From the NCBI RefSeq assembly GCF_028898845.1, contig NZ_CP118574.1, positions 8,295,001-8,359,000 on the forward strand: a DNA stretch of 64,000 bases, written 5' to 3'. The notes below the pieces were generated by a model that saw only the letters and a list, made by a program, of their open reading frames with translations, had not been told where the DNA came from and made no database searches. The translations under genes were made by a program, and so were the position numbers. Shown here one piece after another: positions 17,253-26,110 of the stretch (position 1 is its first letter; every line of letters starts with the position of its first letter). Source of the DNA: Streptomyces sp. WZ-12 (lineage in GTDB: Bacteria > Actinomycetota > Actinomycetes > Streptomycetales > Streptomycetaceae).

Positions 17253-17365
17253 CCCAACACACGGGCGCTTGCGCTTGCCGCGTCAGGATCGCTACGCGGC
17301 GGATCCGCCATCGTCGACGGGGTCGGTACCGGGTCCGCCGATCGACCGCCTGAAACCGCGATCGG

Positions 17366-17396
17366 GCCGGCGGCGGAGAGGACCGGTGCCGCCGGC
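17366..17396 (-). terminator. Hairpin terminator after the giant effector gene
   Basis: A 9-bp perfect stem (GCCGGCGGC and GCCGCCGGC, 13-base loop) lies 13 bases downstream of the stop of the large reverse-strand gene. Confidence 0.65.
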
Positions 17397-17409
17397 TCAC
17401 GGAGGAACG

Positions 17410-20400
17410 TCAGTTGCCGCTGAAGCGTGCCCCGGTTTCCGCCAGGACCAGTACCCGCCGCCCGTCGGAGAGTCGGGCGCCCTCGGGGGTGAACTTCAGT
17501 GCCCCGTCCGGGGTTTCCCACTCGTCGCCCATCGGGTATTCCCGCGAGAGGGCGTTCGGCATTCCGGCCTTGAGCACTCCGTTGTGCGCGCCGACCAGTT
17601 CGCCGTGGCCGAGGCTGAGCATGGCGTGGATCATCTTCTGGCGCTCGCCGTCGACCCGCACGAACGCCACGCGGTAGCCCATCTTCAGCCGGCTGAAACT
17701 GCTCGCGTCCTTGATCTCGGTCCCTTCCCCGTTCAGGAAGGCGGTGAAGTCGTCGGGGGTGGTGGCGTTGGCGAGCCGGTGCATCTCGGCGTGGTCGAGG
17801 AGGCCGGTGCTGTGCTGCATCGCGGCGACCACGGCCCAACTGGAGTCCCCGGCCTGCCGTGCCTCTCTGTGGAAGGCGTCGTCCCACCAGCGGTTCGAGA
17901 TGTGGGTGTGCGCCTTGAGCCGGTTGGCCTCGACATCCGATTCGGGCATCCGCCACACCTGGCGCACGGTCGCCGCGTTGTGTTCCTGCCCTGCCGGCAG
18001 CTCGCCGATGACCTCCTTGTTCAGTGCGTGGATCTCCCGCCACCGGTCCCCGTCGCCGAGTTCGCTGTTCGCGACCCGCCAGAGGCTGTCGCCGTGCTGC
18101 ACCGTGTAGGTGGGGAAGACCTCCAGCGAGAGAGCGGTCCCGGCCGGGAACTCCACGGTCCGGGTCTCCTCCGCCGGGACCTGCGTGACCGTGCCGTTGG
18201 CGCCGCGCAGGACGGCCGTCGTGTTCCGCTTCGGGGTGAAGGTGCACTTGATGATCCGCCCGGCGTACTTGAGGTGGAACCGCACCCGCGGGTGCAGCAG
18301 CACTTCCGCGACCTCACCCAGGAAGCCCGGGAACACCACGTCGACCGTGCCGGCAGCGTGACCTACCACCGGGGTCACCGTGGGGGCGTCGCCGACGATC
18401 GCGGTCGCCGTCGCTGTCGCCTTCGGGACGGTGGCGGCCTTGACCGAGACCCGTACCGTACGGTCCGCCAGGCGTGCCGTCATGCCGGAGTCGTACCAGG
18501 TGGGACGGGTCAGCAACTGGGTGCCCTCCCGGTAATCCAGCGACCAGCGCGGTGCGTTGGTGCTGAACTCGGTGGCCGCGCTGCCGCTGTTGCTGAACTC
18601 CCGCATCTTGATCAGCCTGGTCGTCGTGCTCTGCCGGTACGTGGCCAGCCAGTTCTCCATGGGCAGGATGAGCGGGCCGTCGAGCCCCTGCATCCCCTTG
18701 TTGGCGAACTGGCCTGCCGAGAGGTCGAAGACCCAATCCCTGCCGCCCTTGCGGCCGATCACCACGAAGTGGTTGTCGTTGAGGGTCATGCGTCCTCCGT
18801 TGGACCACATGTCCATGCCCGCGTAGCGGATGTCGGTGAAGCCCTTCCTGCGTGCGAACTCGCCCACCGGCTTCATCAGCTTTTCGCAGTTCTCACTGGG
18901 GTTCGGCAGCAGCTTGCCGATCCCGCCGTCCTTGCGGGCGGAATCCAGCAGCTTGGTCGACAGCGCGCGGTCCGCGTCCGCCAGTCCCGCCACCCCGCTG
19001 TGCGGGCGCATCGACTCGATACGGAACTCCGGGGCGTCCGCATGCACGTACACCCGCACCTGCTGACCCTCGGCCAGTTCCCACACACCGTCGCTGCGGA
19101 ACCTCAGGCCCGCGTCGTTCACCAGGTCGAACTCGGCGTAGCCGGGGCTCAGTCGAGGGTTGAGGCTCGCGTTGTTGAGGCCGGTCACCCGGCCGCGGCC
19201 CGTCGAGGTCATGGCGTGCAGCATGGTCTGTTCGCTCCCGGTGCCGCGGACGATCGCCACCCGCTCGCCGACCGGAATGCGCCCCAGGCTCTCCGGATTG
19301 GCGACCGCCTTCATCTCCTTGCCGCCGAGGAACGCGTCGAAGCTGGTCGCCCGGGTCACCGAACGCAGCCGTGCCGCTTCCGCCGGTGTGATGACCCCGG
19401 CGAGCTCGTCCACCCGGATCGCCGCGTCCCAGCACACGTCGCCGTGTCGGAACGCGGCCGCCGACAGGTCCTGATGGTGGGAGATGGCCGAGGCGTAGGC
19501 GGACGTGCGCTCCATGGGCGCCCTGCCTCGTACCCCGCCCTGGAGGCGCCCCACGATCCGGCGGGCCAGAATCCTCTCCTGGCCCCTGGCGATCACCGAC
19601 CGGAGGTTCCCGGCCGCGGCGGCCTTCGCCCCGGGTGCTGCCGCGCGCAGGAACTTCGCCGCCGCGGCCGCGTCCAGTACCGTGCCGCCGATGGCGAAGA
19701 CCATGCCCAGGGCGGCGTCGTCCTCCGCGTGGCGGCGCACGTCCCCGCGGTCGGCGGCCGCGCCCAACTGGCCCTGGAAGGCGGATGAGGCGATGCCGGC
19801 GGCACCCGCGACCAGGCTGACGGCCAGCGCCGCGCCCCCCGTCAGGCCGACCGCCACGAGCGTCGCCAGGTTGCTCACGGCGGTCGCCAGGTTGCGCCGG
19901 AACCGCAGGCCCTCGTCCCGCCGTTGTTCCTCGGGGGTGTACGAGAGCGCGTCCGCCTCCCTGCGGAGCTTGGTGAGGCCCGCGTCCCACAGGTCCTCGT
20001 ACGCCCGGTCCGACGAGCGGAAGGTGAACGGGACGAAGCGGATCTCCCGGGAGCCGGCACCCAGGCCGCCGAGCCGGGCTCGCATCGGCCGGAAGTCGCT
20101 GGAGGAGGCCCGACCACTCTCGTAGGCGGACAGGTGACCACGGACGAACTGCTCCCAGTCCGTGGAGTAGAACATCGGTGACAGCACCTTCACGTCACCG
20201 GTGGTGACCGACGCGATCAGGTGGTTCTCGCCGCACGGGAAGGCGACGAGGTTGGGCACCACCTCCTGGTTGAAGACCACGAGTTGAGGTGGCTGCTCGC
20301 CGGACATCGCCGCGCTCACCGCGTCCGTGACGGGATTGCCGTCCGGCAACGCCGTGAACAGCCGCGCGAGGGCGCCCATGACCCGGTTGCGCGCGAAGTC

Positions 20401-22701
20401 CAGATAGGCGGTCTTGGTCTGCTGGGTATCGACGACCTTGAGCGAGTCGGCCAGGATCGTGTCACCGACCCGCTGGCGCACGGCATCGCTGCGCACCGCC
20501 CGCCACAGGCCCTGTGACACGGCCGTCGGCTTCTCGACGAGGGTGAGGGACCAGCCGCTGCTGGTCAGGTCGTTCTCGCGCTGCATCTCGCCGAGCACCA
20601 CCTGGCGCACGGTGAAAGTGCGCTGCTTCCCCGCGTTCTCCCGCGGGTTGACCATGTTGGGGTTGTGCAGGCGGCGGTGGTAGGTGGCGGTGACCCGCGT
20701 GGCGAGGCTCACCGTTCGTGCCTCGGCCAACCTGCTCTCGGTCTCCAGGGCCGCACGGATCGTCCGGTCGACCTTCGCCGAGGACTCCGCCCGCTCGTCG
20801 GGGGACACGGTGAGCTCCCGGAGCAGCGGATCGATCACCGCGAACGGGTCCTCCTGCGCGGCGGTCGTCGCCCCGAACTCCCCCTGACCGTAAGACGGTT
20901 CGCCCACACTGCGCTTCCTGCGCTTCCCCTTGCCCCTGCCCTTCGGCTCAACCGTCGACCCACCCGACGCCGAGGGTTCGTGGTCGGGCAACGGGGTGTT
21001 GGTGGGGGGATTGGTGAACGGGCGTGCCAGGACGCTCTTGTGCCCCTCGAAGACGAGGCCGGACCGCTTCTTGTAGGCGGTGACCTTGTCACGGTTGCCG
21101 GTGACGATGCGGGCGAGGTTGGTGAGGGACTCCCGTGCGGGTCTGGTGTCGCTGGCGGGGTCGTAGTAGCTGGTGTGGGCCCGTTCCCGGTTCTCCGCCC
21201 AGCTGAGGGTGGGGTCGAGGGCGTACTCGCTCCTGAGGCGGGTGACCTTGCCGGTGGGGTCGTACCGGACGTGGGTGGGGTCGATGCTGAAGTAGTTGAG
21301 CTGGCTGACGGGGTCGTGTCTGTGGGCGGCGGCGAAGATGCGGTGGGCGGGGATGTTGAGGTGTTGGGCGCGGCGGCCGGTGCCAGGGCTGCCGAAGAGG
21401 ACGAGGTAGTCGGCCTCTCCGCCGCCGAGGGGTTCGCTCCTGTAGGCGGCGAGGGCTTGGTTGACGGAGCGTGTGACGGTCGATTTCGCCGGGCCGTACA
21501 GGTACTGGGCCACGGAAAGACCGGTGGGGTCCACCGCGACCTCGGCGAGCGGCAGCGTCTTCTTGAGACCTTCGGCCGCGGCTTGTGTCCAGGTGCTGCC
21601 CTGCATGCGCTTCTTCGCGACGGCGGTGGGGGGAAAGAGCGAGACGACCTGGCGGGTCAGCTCCCGGGTGGTGCCGACGAGGGCGCCCTTGGCCCCGTCG
21701 GTGAGGCCGCCGTGCCGGGTGCTCCGCATCAGGGCGTAGCCCGCGACGACGCTTCCGTAGCTGAACCCGTTGACCGTGACCTGGGGTTGTTCCGGGAGAC
21801 CGGCGCGCTTGCGGGCGGTGCTGTGCTTCCAGAGGGCGCGCCAGTGGCCGAGGTCAATATTCAGGAGCCTGGAGCCGTCCTTGGCGGGCCGGTCGTCGCT
21901 GACCTCGCCCTTGCCCGCGCGGAGGTCACGGGGCGCCTTGTAGCCCTGCCAGGCGATGACCGCGACCTTCGTCCCGGGGGCGATGTTGCGGCACTCGTCG
22001 TGAACGGTGCGGGCGCGGCGGACGAGTGCGTCGAAGTTCGAGGGGTCACTGCCCATACCGGGGACCAGAACGGCGACATGGGTGGCGGTCTCGATGTCGC
22101 CGACGGCGACGGACATCCGGCCGACGCCCTCGAAGTCCGGTTCGTACGCCAGGACTTGGCACGGGAGACCGGATCCGGCGGCGAGGGCCTTGGCGAGGTG
22201 GTGGGCGTTGACCCTGCGGAGATCCTTGGCTGCCGGCTTCGGGGAGGTGCCGACGAACCGGGACATGTTCGGGAACGGATCGGTCTCGCCGCCCTGGAGC
22301 GCGTCGGTGACGGTGTTCCCGGCGGCCTCCACGTCATGGCGGGAGATTTCCGGTGTGACTTCGGCGGGGCCCGCCGGTGCGGGCGCCGGCCGGTCCAGGT
22401 CCGCCGCCAACTCCTTCCTGTTGACCGTGTCCGCCTGGGCGAAGTCGTGGGGCTGGCCGGCCTCCAGCGCGAACTCCCCGGCGGGTTCAATGGCTTCCGC
22501 CGGGGGTGCGCTGGGTGCCCCGTCATGTGCGGTACCAGGCACGCTAGTTGATGTCCCCAGCGCCTCCGCCCAGGCTCCCAGGGCCGCCGTGGCCCCGGGC
22601 GGCACAGCACTGCTTCGCGTGGGCGGGTGAGCGGGCCGCTGGACCGGCCTCTGCTCCTGGTTCTTGGCCGGCTGCGCAGGGGCGAACTGATCCATCGTCA
22701 T
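17410..22701 (-). CDS. Giant multidomain putative CIS effector (hydrolase, dermonecrotic-toxin-like, Cys-His-Asp)
   Basis: The 1763-residue product has these parts. Residues 1-110 are disordered and Pro/Gln-rich. About 165-520 is an alpha/beta hydrolase with nucleophile motif GFSYG (Ser314) and a candidate His in RIFAAAHRHDP. A Lys/Arg-rich linker lies near 580-620. About 650-1045 resembles the dermonecrotic toxin (DUF6543) region, with hydrophobic helices near 930-1000. About 1080-1210 is a module with Cys1090 and His1162. About 1255-1345 holds Cys1272, His1311 and Asp1326, nearly the spacing of the Pasteurella multocida toxin deamidase. A LysM motif lies near 1530-1575. The 1610-1763 region is a second copy of the Cys/His module with Ser1621 in place of Cys. 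There is no signal peptide. It lies downstream of the CIS operon on the same strand after a 400-bp gap with a palindrome, so it may have its own promoter. Effector status is inferred. Confidence 0.75.
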   Translation of the reverse strand: MTMDQFAPAQPAKNQEQRPVQRPAHPPTRSSAVPPGATAALGAWAEALGTSTSVPGTAHDGAPSAPPAEAIEPAGEFALEAGQPHDFAQADTVNRKELAADLDRPAPAPAGPAEVTPEISRHDVEAAGNTVTDALQGGETDPFPNMSRFVGTSPKPAAKDLRRVNAHHLAKALAAGSGLPCQVLAYEPDFEGVGRMSVAVGDIETATHVAVLVPGMGSDPSNFDALVRRARTVHDECRNIAPGTKVAVIAWQGYKAPRDLRAGKGEVSDDRPAKDGSRLLNIDLGHWRALWKHSTARKRAGLPEQPQVTVNGFSYGSVVAGYALMRSTRHGGLTDGAKGALVGTTRELTRQVVSLFPPTAVAKKRMQGSTWTQAAAEGLKKTLPLAEVAVDPTGLSVAQYLYGPAKSTVTRSVNQALAAYRSEPLGGGEADYLVLFGSPGTGRRAQHLNIPAHRIFAAAHRHDPVSQLNYFSIDPTHVRYDPTGKVTRLRSEYALDPTLSWAENRERAHTSYYDPASDTRPARESLTNLARIVTGNRDKVTAYKKRSGLVFEGHKSVLARPFTNPPTNTPLPDHEPSASGGSTVEPKGRGKGKRRKRSVGEPSYGQGEFGATTAAQEDPFAVIDPLLRELTVSPDERAESSAKVDRTIRAALETESRLAEARTVSLATRVTATYHRRLHNPNMVNPRENAGKQRTFTVRQVVLGEMQRENDLTSSGWSLTLVEKPTAVSQGLWRAVRSDAVRQRVGDTILADSLKVVDTQQTKTAYLDFARNRVMGALARLFTALPDGNPVTDAVSAAMSGEQPPQLVVFNQEVVPNLVAFPCGENHLIASVTTGDVKVLSPMFYSTDWEQFVRGHLSAYESGRASSSDFRPMRARLGGLGAGSREIRFVPFTFRSSDRAYEDLWDAGLTKLRREADALSYTPEEQRRDEGLRFRRNLATAVSNLATLVAVGLTGGAALAVSLVAGAAGIASSAFQGQLGAAADRGDVRRHAEDDAALGMVFAIGGTVLDAAAAAKFLRAAAPGAKAAAAGNLRSVIARGQERILARRIVGRLQGGVRGRAPMERTSAYASAISHHQDLSAAAFRHGDVCWDAAIRVDELAGVITPAEAARLRSVTRATSFDAFLGGKEMKAVANPESLGRIPVGERVAIVRGTGSEQTMLHAMTSTGRGRVTGLNNASLNPRLSPGYAEFDLVNDAGLRFRSDGVWELAEGQQVRVYVHADAPEFRIESMRPHSGVAGLADADRALSTKLLDSARKDGGIGKLLPNPSENCEKLMKPVGEFARRKGFTDIRYAGMDMWSNGGRMTLNDNHFVVIGRKGGRDWVFDLSAGQFANKGMQGLDGPLILPMENWLATYRQSTTTRLIKMREFSNSGSAATEFSTNAPRWSLDYREGTQLLTRPTWYDSGMTARLADRTVRVSVKAATVPKATATATAIVGDAPTVTPVVGHAAGTVDVVFPGFLGEVAEVLLHPRVRFHLKYAGRIIKCTFTPKRNTTAVLRGANGTVTQVPAEETRTVEFPAGTALSLEVFPTYTVQHGDSLWRVANSELGDGDRWREIHALNKEVIGELPAGQEHNAATVRQVWRMPESDVEANRLKAHTHISNRWWDDAFHREARQAGDSSWAVVAAMQHSTGLLDHAEMHRLANATTPDDFTAFLNGEGTEIKDASSFSRLKMGYRVAFVRVDGERQKMIHAMLSLGHGELVGAHNGVLKAGMPNALSREYPMGDEWETPDGALKFTPEGARLSDGRRVLVLAETGARFSGN

Positions 22702-22914
22702 GTCGTGAACGTCCTAGCTTCTCGTGATGCGATGGGATATCGGGTGCGTCGCAACCCCGGTCCATGCGATCTCGGCTTCTTGGGGGCAACCGCACGCTCC
22801 TGTGGCACCGCGGCCGCGGGCACACGTCAGATCACCCAGCGCCACGACGTTAGCGCTGGGATCGGGGTGTTGGCTTTCCCTCTTCGGTGACACCCGTGTG
22901 CCGAAGGTTGAACC

Positions 22915-22956
22915 GTTCCGGGTTCCTGATTCCTGGTTCCGGATTCCGGGTTCGGT
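22915..22956 (+). repeat. 7-bp tandem repeat
   Basis: Six consecutive 7-base units with consensus RTTCCKG; the last is degenerate. Located upstream of the giant effector gene. Confidence 0.6.
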
Positions 22957-22996
22957 GCGATGCTCGGAGCTCCGACGGATCAGGCGATCAACATCG

Positions 22997-23013
22997 GTTG
23001 ACGGACAGTCAAC
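22997..23013. promoter_or_regulatory. Candidate operator upstream of effector gene
   Basis: Perfect inverted repeat GTTGAC-GGACA-GTCAAC. Its TTGAC-N5-GTCAA core also occurs at 52307-52321 beside the PEP mutase-family gene. It lies about 300 bases upstream of the effector start. Confidence 0.4.
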
Positions 23014-23102
23014 TATCCTTGCTTGCACCGCACTTGCCGAAGAACGCGGGCGGGGTGAGCGGCGGAGGCCGCATAAGCGGTGAGCTGTATGCCTTGGTGC
23101 CG

Positions 23103-23903
23103 TCAGCGCTTCAGGAGGCCCGCAGGGGGTCCTCCGAGTTCCTTGTACTTCGCCAGCACGGCGTCGGAGAACTCTTCGCCGTACACCAGCCCGGTGAAGA
23201 CCTCGGCGACGAACTCCAGGGGGTTTTGTTTCTGGACTGCGTAGAAGCTCACCTGTGCTTGGAGGTCCCCTGGTACGTCATGCGGAGACTCGCCGCACTT
23301 GTACTTCAAAAAGTCATCAGAATGCCGCGCATGGAGGATGTGTCCGATTTCGTGAATCGTGGTAGCGATGAACTGGTCCCGAGCGTATCGACGTTTGTCC
23401 TTCCTCTTGCCCTGTGCCCCAGCCGCAACTATGTGCGGCATTCCGTGGAGGTTTCCCGATGTGGGAACCCCGCCCCTGACGGTCTCTTCGGTGCCCTTCC
23501 TGATCTCTTGCGCTGCGGACTGGGATGGTGCGCCGAGGAAGATGTCCGGACTGGGGTTGCCGACAAAGGCGATGGCTCCCTCGCCTCCCCCTCCGGAAAG
23601 GATGATGTTGAGGTGTGACGGAAGGTCGGCGCCCGCATCCTTCACTTTCTTGAGCGCTTCACGTGCCATGGTCAACCGCTCCTCCCATGTGGGGTCAGTC
23701 GTGAGGTAGCTGACCGAAAGGGTGGTGCCGAGAAACTGCTCGTTGCGGGTGATGGAGGGGCGCGCCCACTTCTTCAGGCTCTCGTTCCACCTGTTTTGAC
23801 GGAACGTCCGCTCCGCATGCATGGTGAGTTCCTGTTTGTCGTTCTTCGGTTTTGGTGTCCGCCAGTGAGGGGCGGCGGATTTCCTGTACTCGTAATCGTG
23901 CAT
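23103..23903 (-). CDS. HExxH metalloprotease-like putative CIS effector
   Basis: A 266-residue soluble protein with no signal peptide. The N-terminal 50 residues are basic and polar. The C-terminal half holds a zinc-protease motif, HEIGHILHARH (His184, Glu185, His188, further His at 191 and 194). About 40 residues later comes LEFVAEVF (Glu230, Glu234), resembling the third-ligand region of gluzincins such as anthrax lethal-factor-type peptidases. A Gly-rich loop (ILSGGGGEGAI) lies near residue 100. I chose the ATG at 23901-23903 with a GAAGG ribosome site; a TTG one codon upstream is less likely. It sits between the Pvc16-type gene and the giant effector, a usual cargo position. Codon use is less GC-rich than the structural genes, suggesting more recent acquisition. 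Confidence 0.75.
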   Translation of the reverse strand: MHDYEYRKSAAPHWRTPKPKNDKQELTMHAERTFRQNRWNESLKKWARPSITRNEQFLGTTLSVSYLTTDPTWEERLTMAREALKKVKDAGADLPSHLNIILSGGGGEGAIAFVGNPSPDIFLGAPSQSAAQEIRKGTEETVRGGVPTSGNLHGMPHIVAAGAQGKRKDKRRYARDQFIATTIHEIGHILHARHSDDFLKYKCGESPHDVPGDLQAQVSFYAVQKQNPLEFVAEVFTGLVYGEEFSDAVLAKYKELGGPPAGLLKR

Positions 23904-24071
23904 CAAAATACCTTCAACCCGACGAGGCGTTCGAGATCGAGGAAACGGGTCATCTGACGATGGAATGACGGCCGCACATCGAGGAGTTGCCGCATCCGGC
24001 AGTGCCTGACGGCGGAGGGGCGGGGAGCGGATGGGGCTTGTGGGACGACCTCCCGCGGCCCGCTCGCCGTG

Positions 24072-24734
24072 TCAGCCGATCTCCTCGACGTTGCGGCGCG
24101 GTCGGGGGGTATCGCGGGCGCGGCCCCGGGTCGGGCTGCCGGGGCGGCCCTCGGGGGACCGGGGCACGTCCAAGTGGGCGGCCCGCAGGGTCAGTTCGCG
24201 GACCGGCTCGGCCTCCACCGGTGTGGCCGGGCGGGTGACCGGGACCGTCACCAGGAGATCGAGGACGGGGCGGGCCGGGGTGCCCAGGCCCGACCAGAGC
24301 TTTGCGGCCGGGGGCTCGGTCCCCTCGGGCGTCTCGCGGAGCTTCAGGGAGAGGGGGGCGCCCTTCGACGGATCGGGGTGCGGCGTCAGGTGCTCCGTGG
24401 CCACGCACCACTCCAACAGGGTGCCGAGCAGCCGGTGTTCGTCCCGGGGGCTGTGACCCCACACGGTGAGCGCGTAGCCGAGCCGGAAGTGGCGGGGCGG
24501 TCGGTGGTAGGCGACCACGACGCCGTGCTCATCGATGACGCTGGTATCGCCGGACTGCCGTTGGGCCGTGTCCTCCTCGACGCTGTGCAGGAAGAGGTTC
24601 ACGCACAGTCCGGAACGCCGGGCGGCCCAGTCGGAGTTCGGGGTGTCGAAGACGACCTGTGCGTTGACCCCGTGCAGGGGGCCTTGTCGCAACTCCCTTT
24701 CAAGGATGTCGTCTACCTTCCGGACGATGCTCAC
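24072..24734 (-). CDS. cis16: Pvc16/Afp16-type tube terminator (DUF4255)
   Basis: The 220-residue product starts from GTG with an AGGAG ribosome site eight bases upstream. The N-terminal 170 residues fit the DUF4255/Pvc16_N fold: VDDILERELRQG, then VVFDTPNSDWAARRSGLCVN, LGYALTVWGHSPRDEHRLLG. In CIS and phage-tail-like particles this protein caps the end of the tube and sheath and fixes the final length. The C-terminal 45 residues are basic and disordered. It follows the membrane protein gene by 44 bases and is the last structural gene of the operon before the two effector candidates. Confidence 0.85.
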   Translation of the reverse strand: MSIVRKVDDILERELRQGPLHGVNAQVVFDTPNSDWAARRSGLCVNLFLHSVEEDTAQRQSGDTSVIDEHGVVVAYHRPPRHFRLGYALTVWGHSPRDEHRLLGTLLEWCVATEHLTPHPDPSKGAPLSLKLRETPEGTEPPAAKLWSGLGTPARPVLDLLVTVPVTRPATPVEAEPVRELTLRAAHLDVPRSPEGRPGSPTRGRARDTPRPRRNVEEIG

Positions 24735-24778
24735 TGGTCAGCTCCTGTACGGGCGGTGGGGGAGGGGCGGCGGGGCGC

Positions 24779-26110
24779 TCATGCGGACTTGTCCGGCTCG
24801 GCGTACGGCCCCTTGAGGGGGATCAGTTGGCCGACGACCACGGCGGTGGCGATGCACCCGGCCGCCGGCGGGGTCGGCGTGGAGCGGGTGGGACTGGTGG
24901 AGGGGGTGGGGGCGGGGCCGCCGGTCGGGGGCGTCGCCGTGCAGTCGACCCGCAGGGTGAGCTTCTCGTTCTCCGTCAGCGACAGCGGGGCCGGCGGGGT
25001 GTAGTCCTTGATGTTGTTGATGCCGGTGCTCTGCAACTGCTGCGCCCCGGCCGCGAGGAAGACCGTTGCGCCCTCGGGCCCCGACGCCGACAGCTGGACG
25101 GTCTTGATCTGCAGTCGGTATCCCTTGGCCACCTTGTACGCGGCGGCCGGCTCGTTCTTCCTGGTGTCGGCGGTCAACGAGGTTTGGAACGGCTTCTTCT
25201 TCAGCGCACCCGCCGCGTCCTTCTCCTGCTCCGCCTTCTCTTCGGCGTCCTTCTCCTGCTGCTGTTGCTGCTTTTCCTTCTCGGCTTCCTTCTTCTCGGC
25301 CTCCCGCACGGCTTCCATCTGTGAGGGGCCCTTGGCGGACTCCGTTTGGGCACCGGGTTTCTTGCCGCCGAGCGGGGAGATCCACACCGCCGCGCACGCG
25401 ATCGCCACGGCGCTGAGCACGATCAGCGCCTTGAGGGCCGGCTTCGGCAGGAACGGGCGCTGCCGATGGACGTACGAGACGGTGCATTCCTGCCCCTGTT
25501 CCCAGCCGACGCGGACCCCGATCTCCCAAGGGGTCGCGGTGCCGGTGAACGTCGGGGTGACCACCCGCACCCCGAGGCTGACGCGGGCCCGTTCGCCTGC
25601 CTTCAGCGTCAGTCGGCTGCGCCGCAACTTCGGGCGCAGCGGCGCCTTTTCGTCCTCGGGCGCCGCCCGCAGCCGTACCGCCGTCGTGGCATTGCCGGTG
25701 TTCTCCAGCACGATCAGGTTGCTGCTCCACAGCACCCCGAACACCCGGGGCCGCGCCAGTTGCGGCTCGATGTCGTGGAACTCGCCGACGGAGATGACCG
25801 CTTCGGGCACGGCTACCGCATGCGGGTCCTCCACCGAGGCGACATGCACCGCGAACGTCAGCGGGCCGGGTGCCAGTTCGCTGTCCCGCGGGAGGGTGAG
25901 GGGGATGTTGATCTTCTCGTGGTTGCCCGGGTAGACCGGGACCCGGCCGAGGTCCGACTCGGTGTCCGGCCAGTCAGCGGGCGGTCCGAGCAGTCGCAGT
26001 CGGTAGGCGTCCACGATCCGGCTCTCGTTCCACACCCGCAGATGGACGGTGAGCGAGCTGCCGGGCCTGATCACGTCCTCGGGAGCGATCAGTTCCGCCC
26101 GTACGCTCAT
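24779..26110 (-). CDS. Single-pass membrane protein of the CIS operon, beta domains plus coiled coil
   Basis: The 443-residue product has two N-terminal beta-sandwich-like domains (residues 1-205) resembling Ig-like folds. One transmembrane helix follows (ALKALIVLSAVAIACAAVWI, about 222-241), then a charged Glu/Lys/Gln coiled coil with a run of Q (about 260-300) and a C-terminal beta domain ending in a Pro/Thr-rich tail. Its ATG overlaps the upstream gene by four bases. It has no signal peptide, so the N-terminal domains are probably cytoplasmic where the particle assembles. Streptomyces coelicolor CIS function requires a membrane protein called CisA; this protein or its upstream neighbour may be the counterpart, but I cannot tell which. 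Confidence 0.7.
   Translation of the reverse strand: MSVRAELIAPEDVIRPGSSLTVHLRVWNESRIVDAYRLRLLGPPADWPDTESDLGRVPVYPGNHEKINIPLTLPRDSELAPGPLTFAVHVASVEDPHAVAVPEAVISVGEFHDIEPQLARPRVFGVLWSSNLIVLENTGNATTAVRLRAAPEDEKAPLRPKLRRSRLTLKAGERARVSLGVRVVTPTFTGTATPWEIGVRVGWEQGQECTVSYVHRQRPFLPKPALKALIVLSAVAIACAAVWISPLGGKKPGAQTESAKGPSQMEAVREAEKKEAEKEKQQQQQEKDAEEKAEQEKDAAGALKKKPFQTSLTADTRKNEPAAAYKVAKGYRLQIKTVQLSASGPEGATVFLAAGAQQLQSTGINNIKDYTPPAPLSLTENEKLTLRVDCTATPPTGGPAPTPSTSPTRSTPTPPAAGCIATAVVVGQLIPLKGPYAEPDKSA

Larger units (their letters stand above)
22702..23102. other. Gap upstream of the giant effector gene
   Basis: No gene recognised in about 400 bases, which are less GC-rich than the surroundings. It holds a 7-bp tandem repeat and a palindrome (both annotated), and probably the effector's own promoter, although no clear -35/-10 pair could be assigned. 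Confidence 0.5.

Noticed and set aside
17269..19788. A long + strand frame (839 residues) opposite the giant effector gene
   Set aside because: Shadow frame; the reverse-strand reading has recognisable domains and matching operon context.
23050..24072. Type VI secretion system as an alternative explanation
   Set aside because: No TssJLM, TssK or Hcp/TssB/C pair; the sheath is a single phage-like gene.
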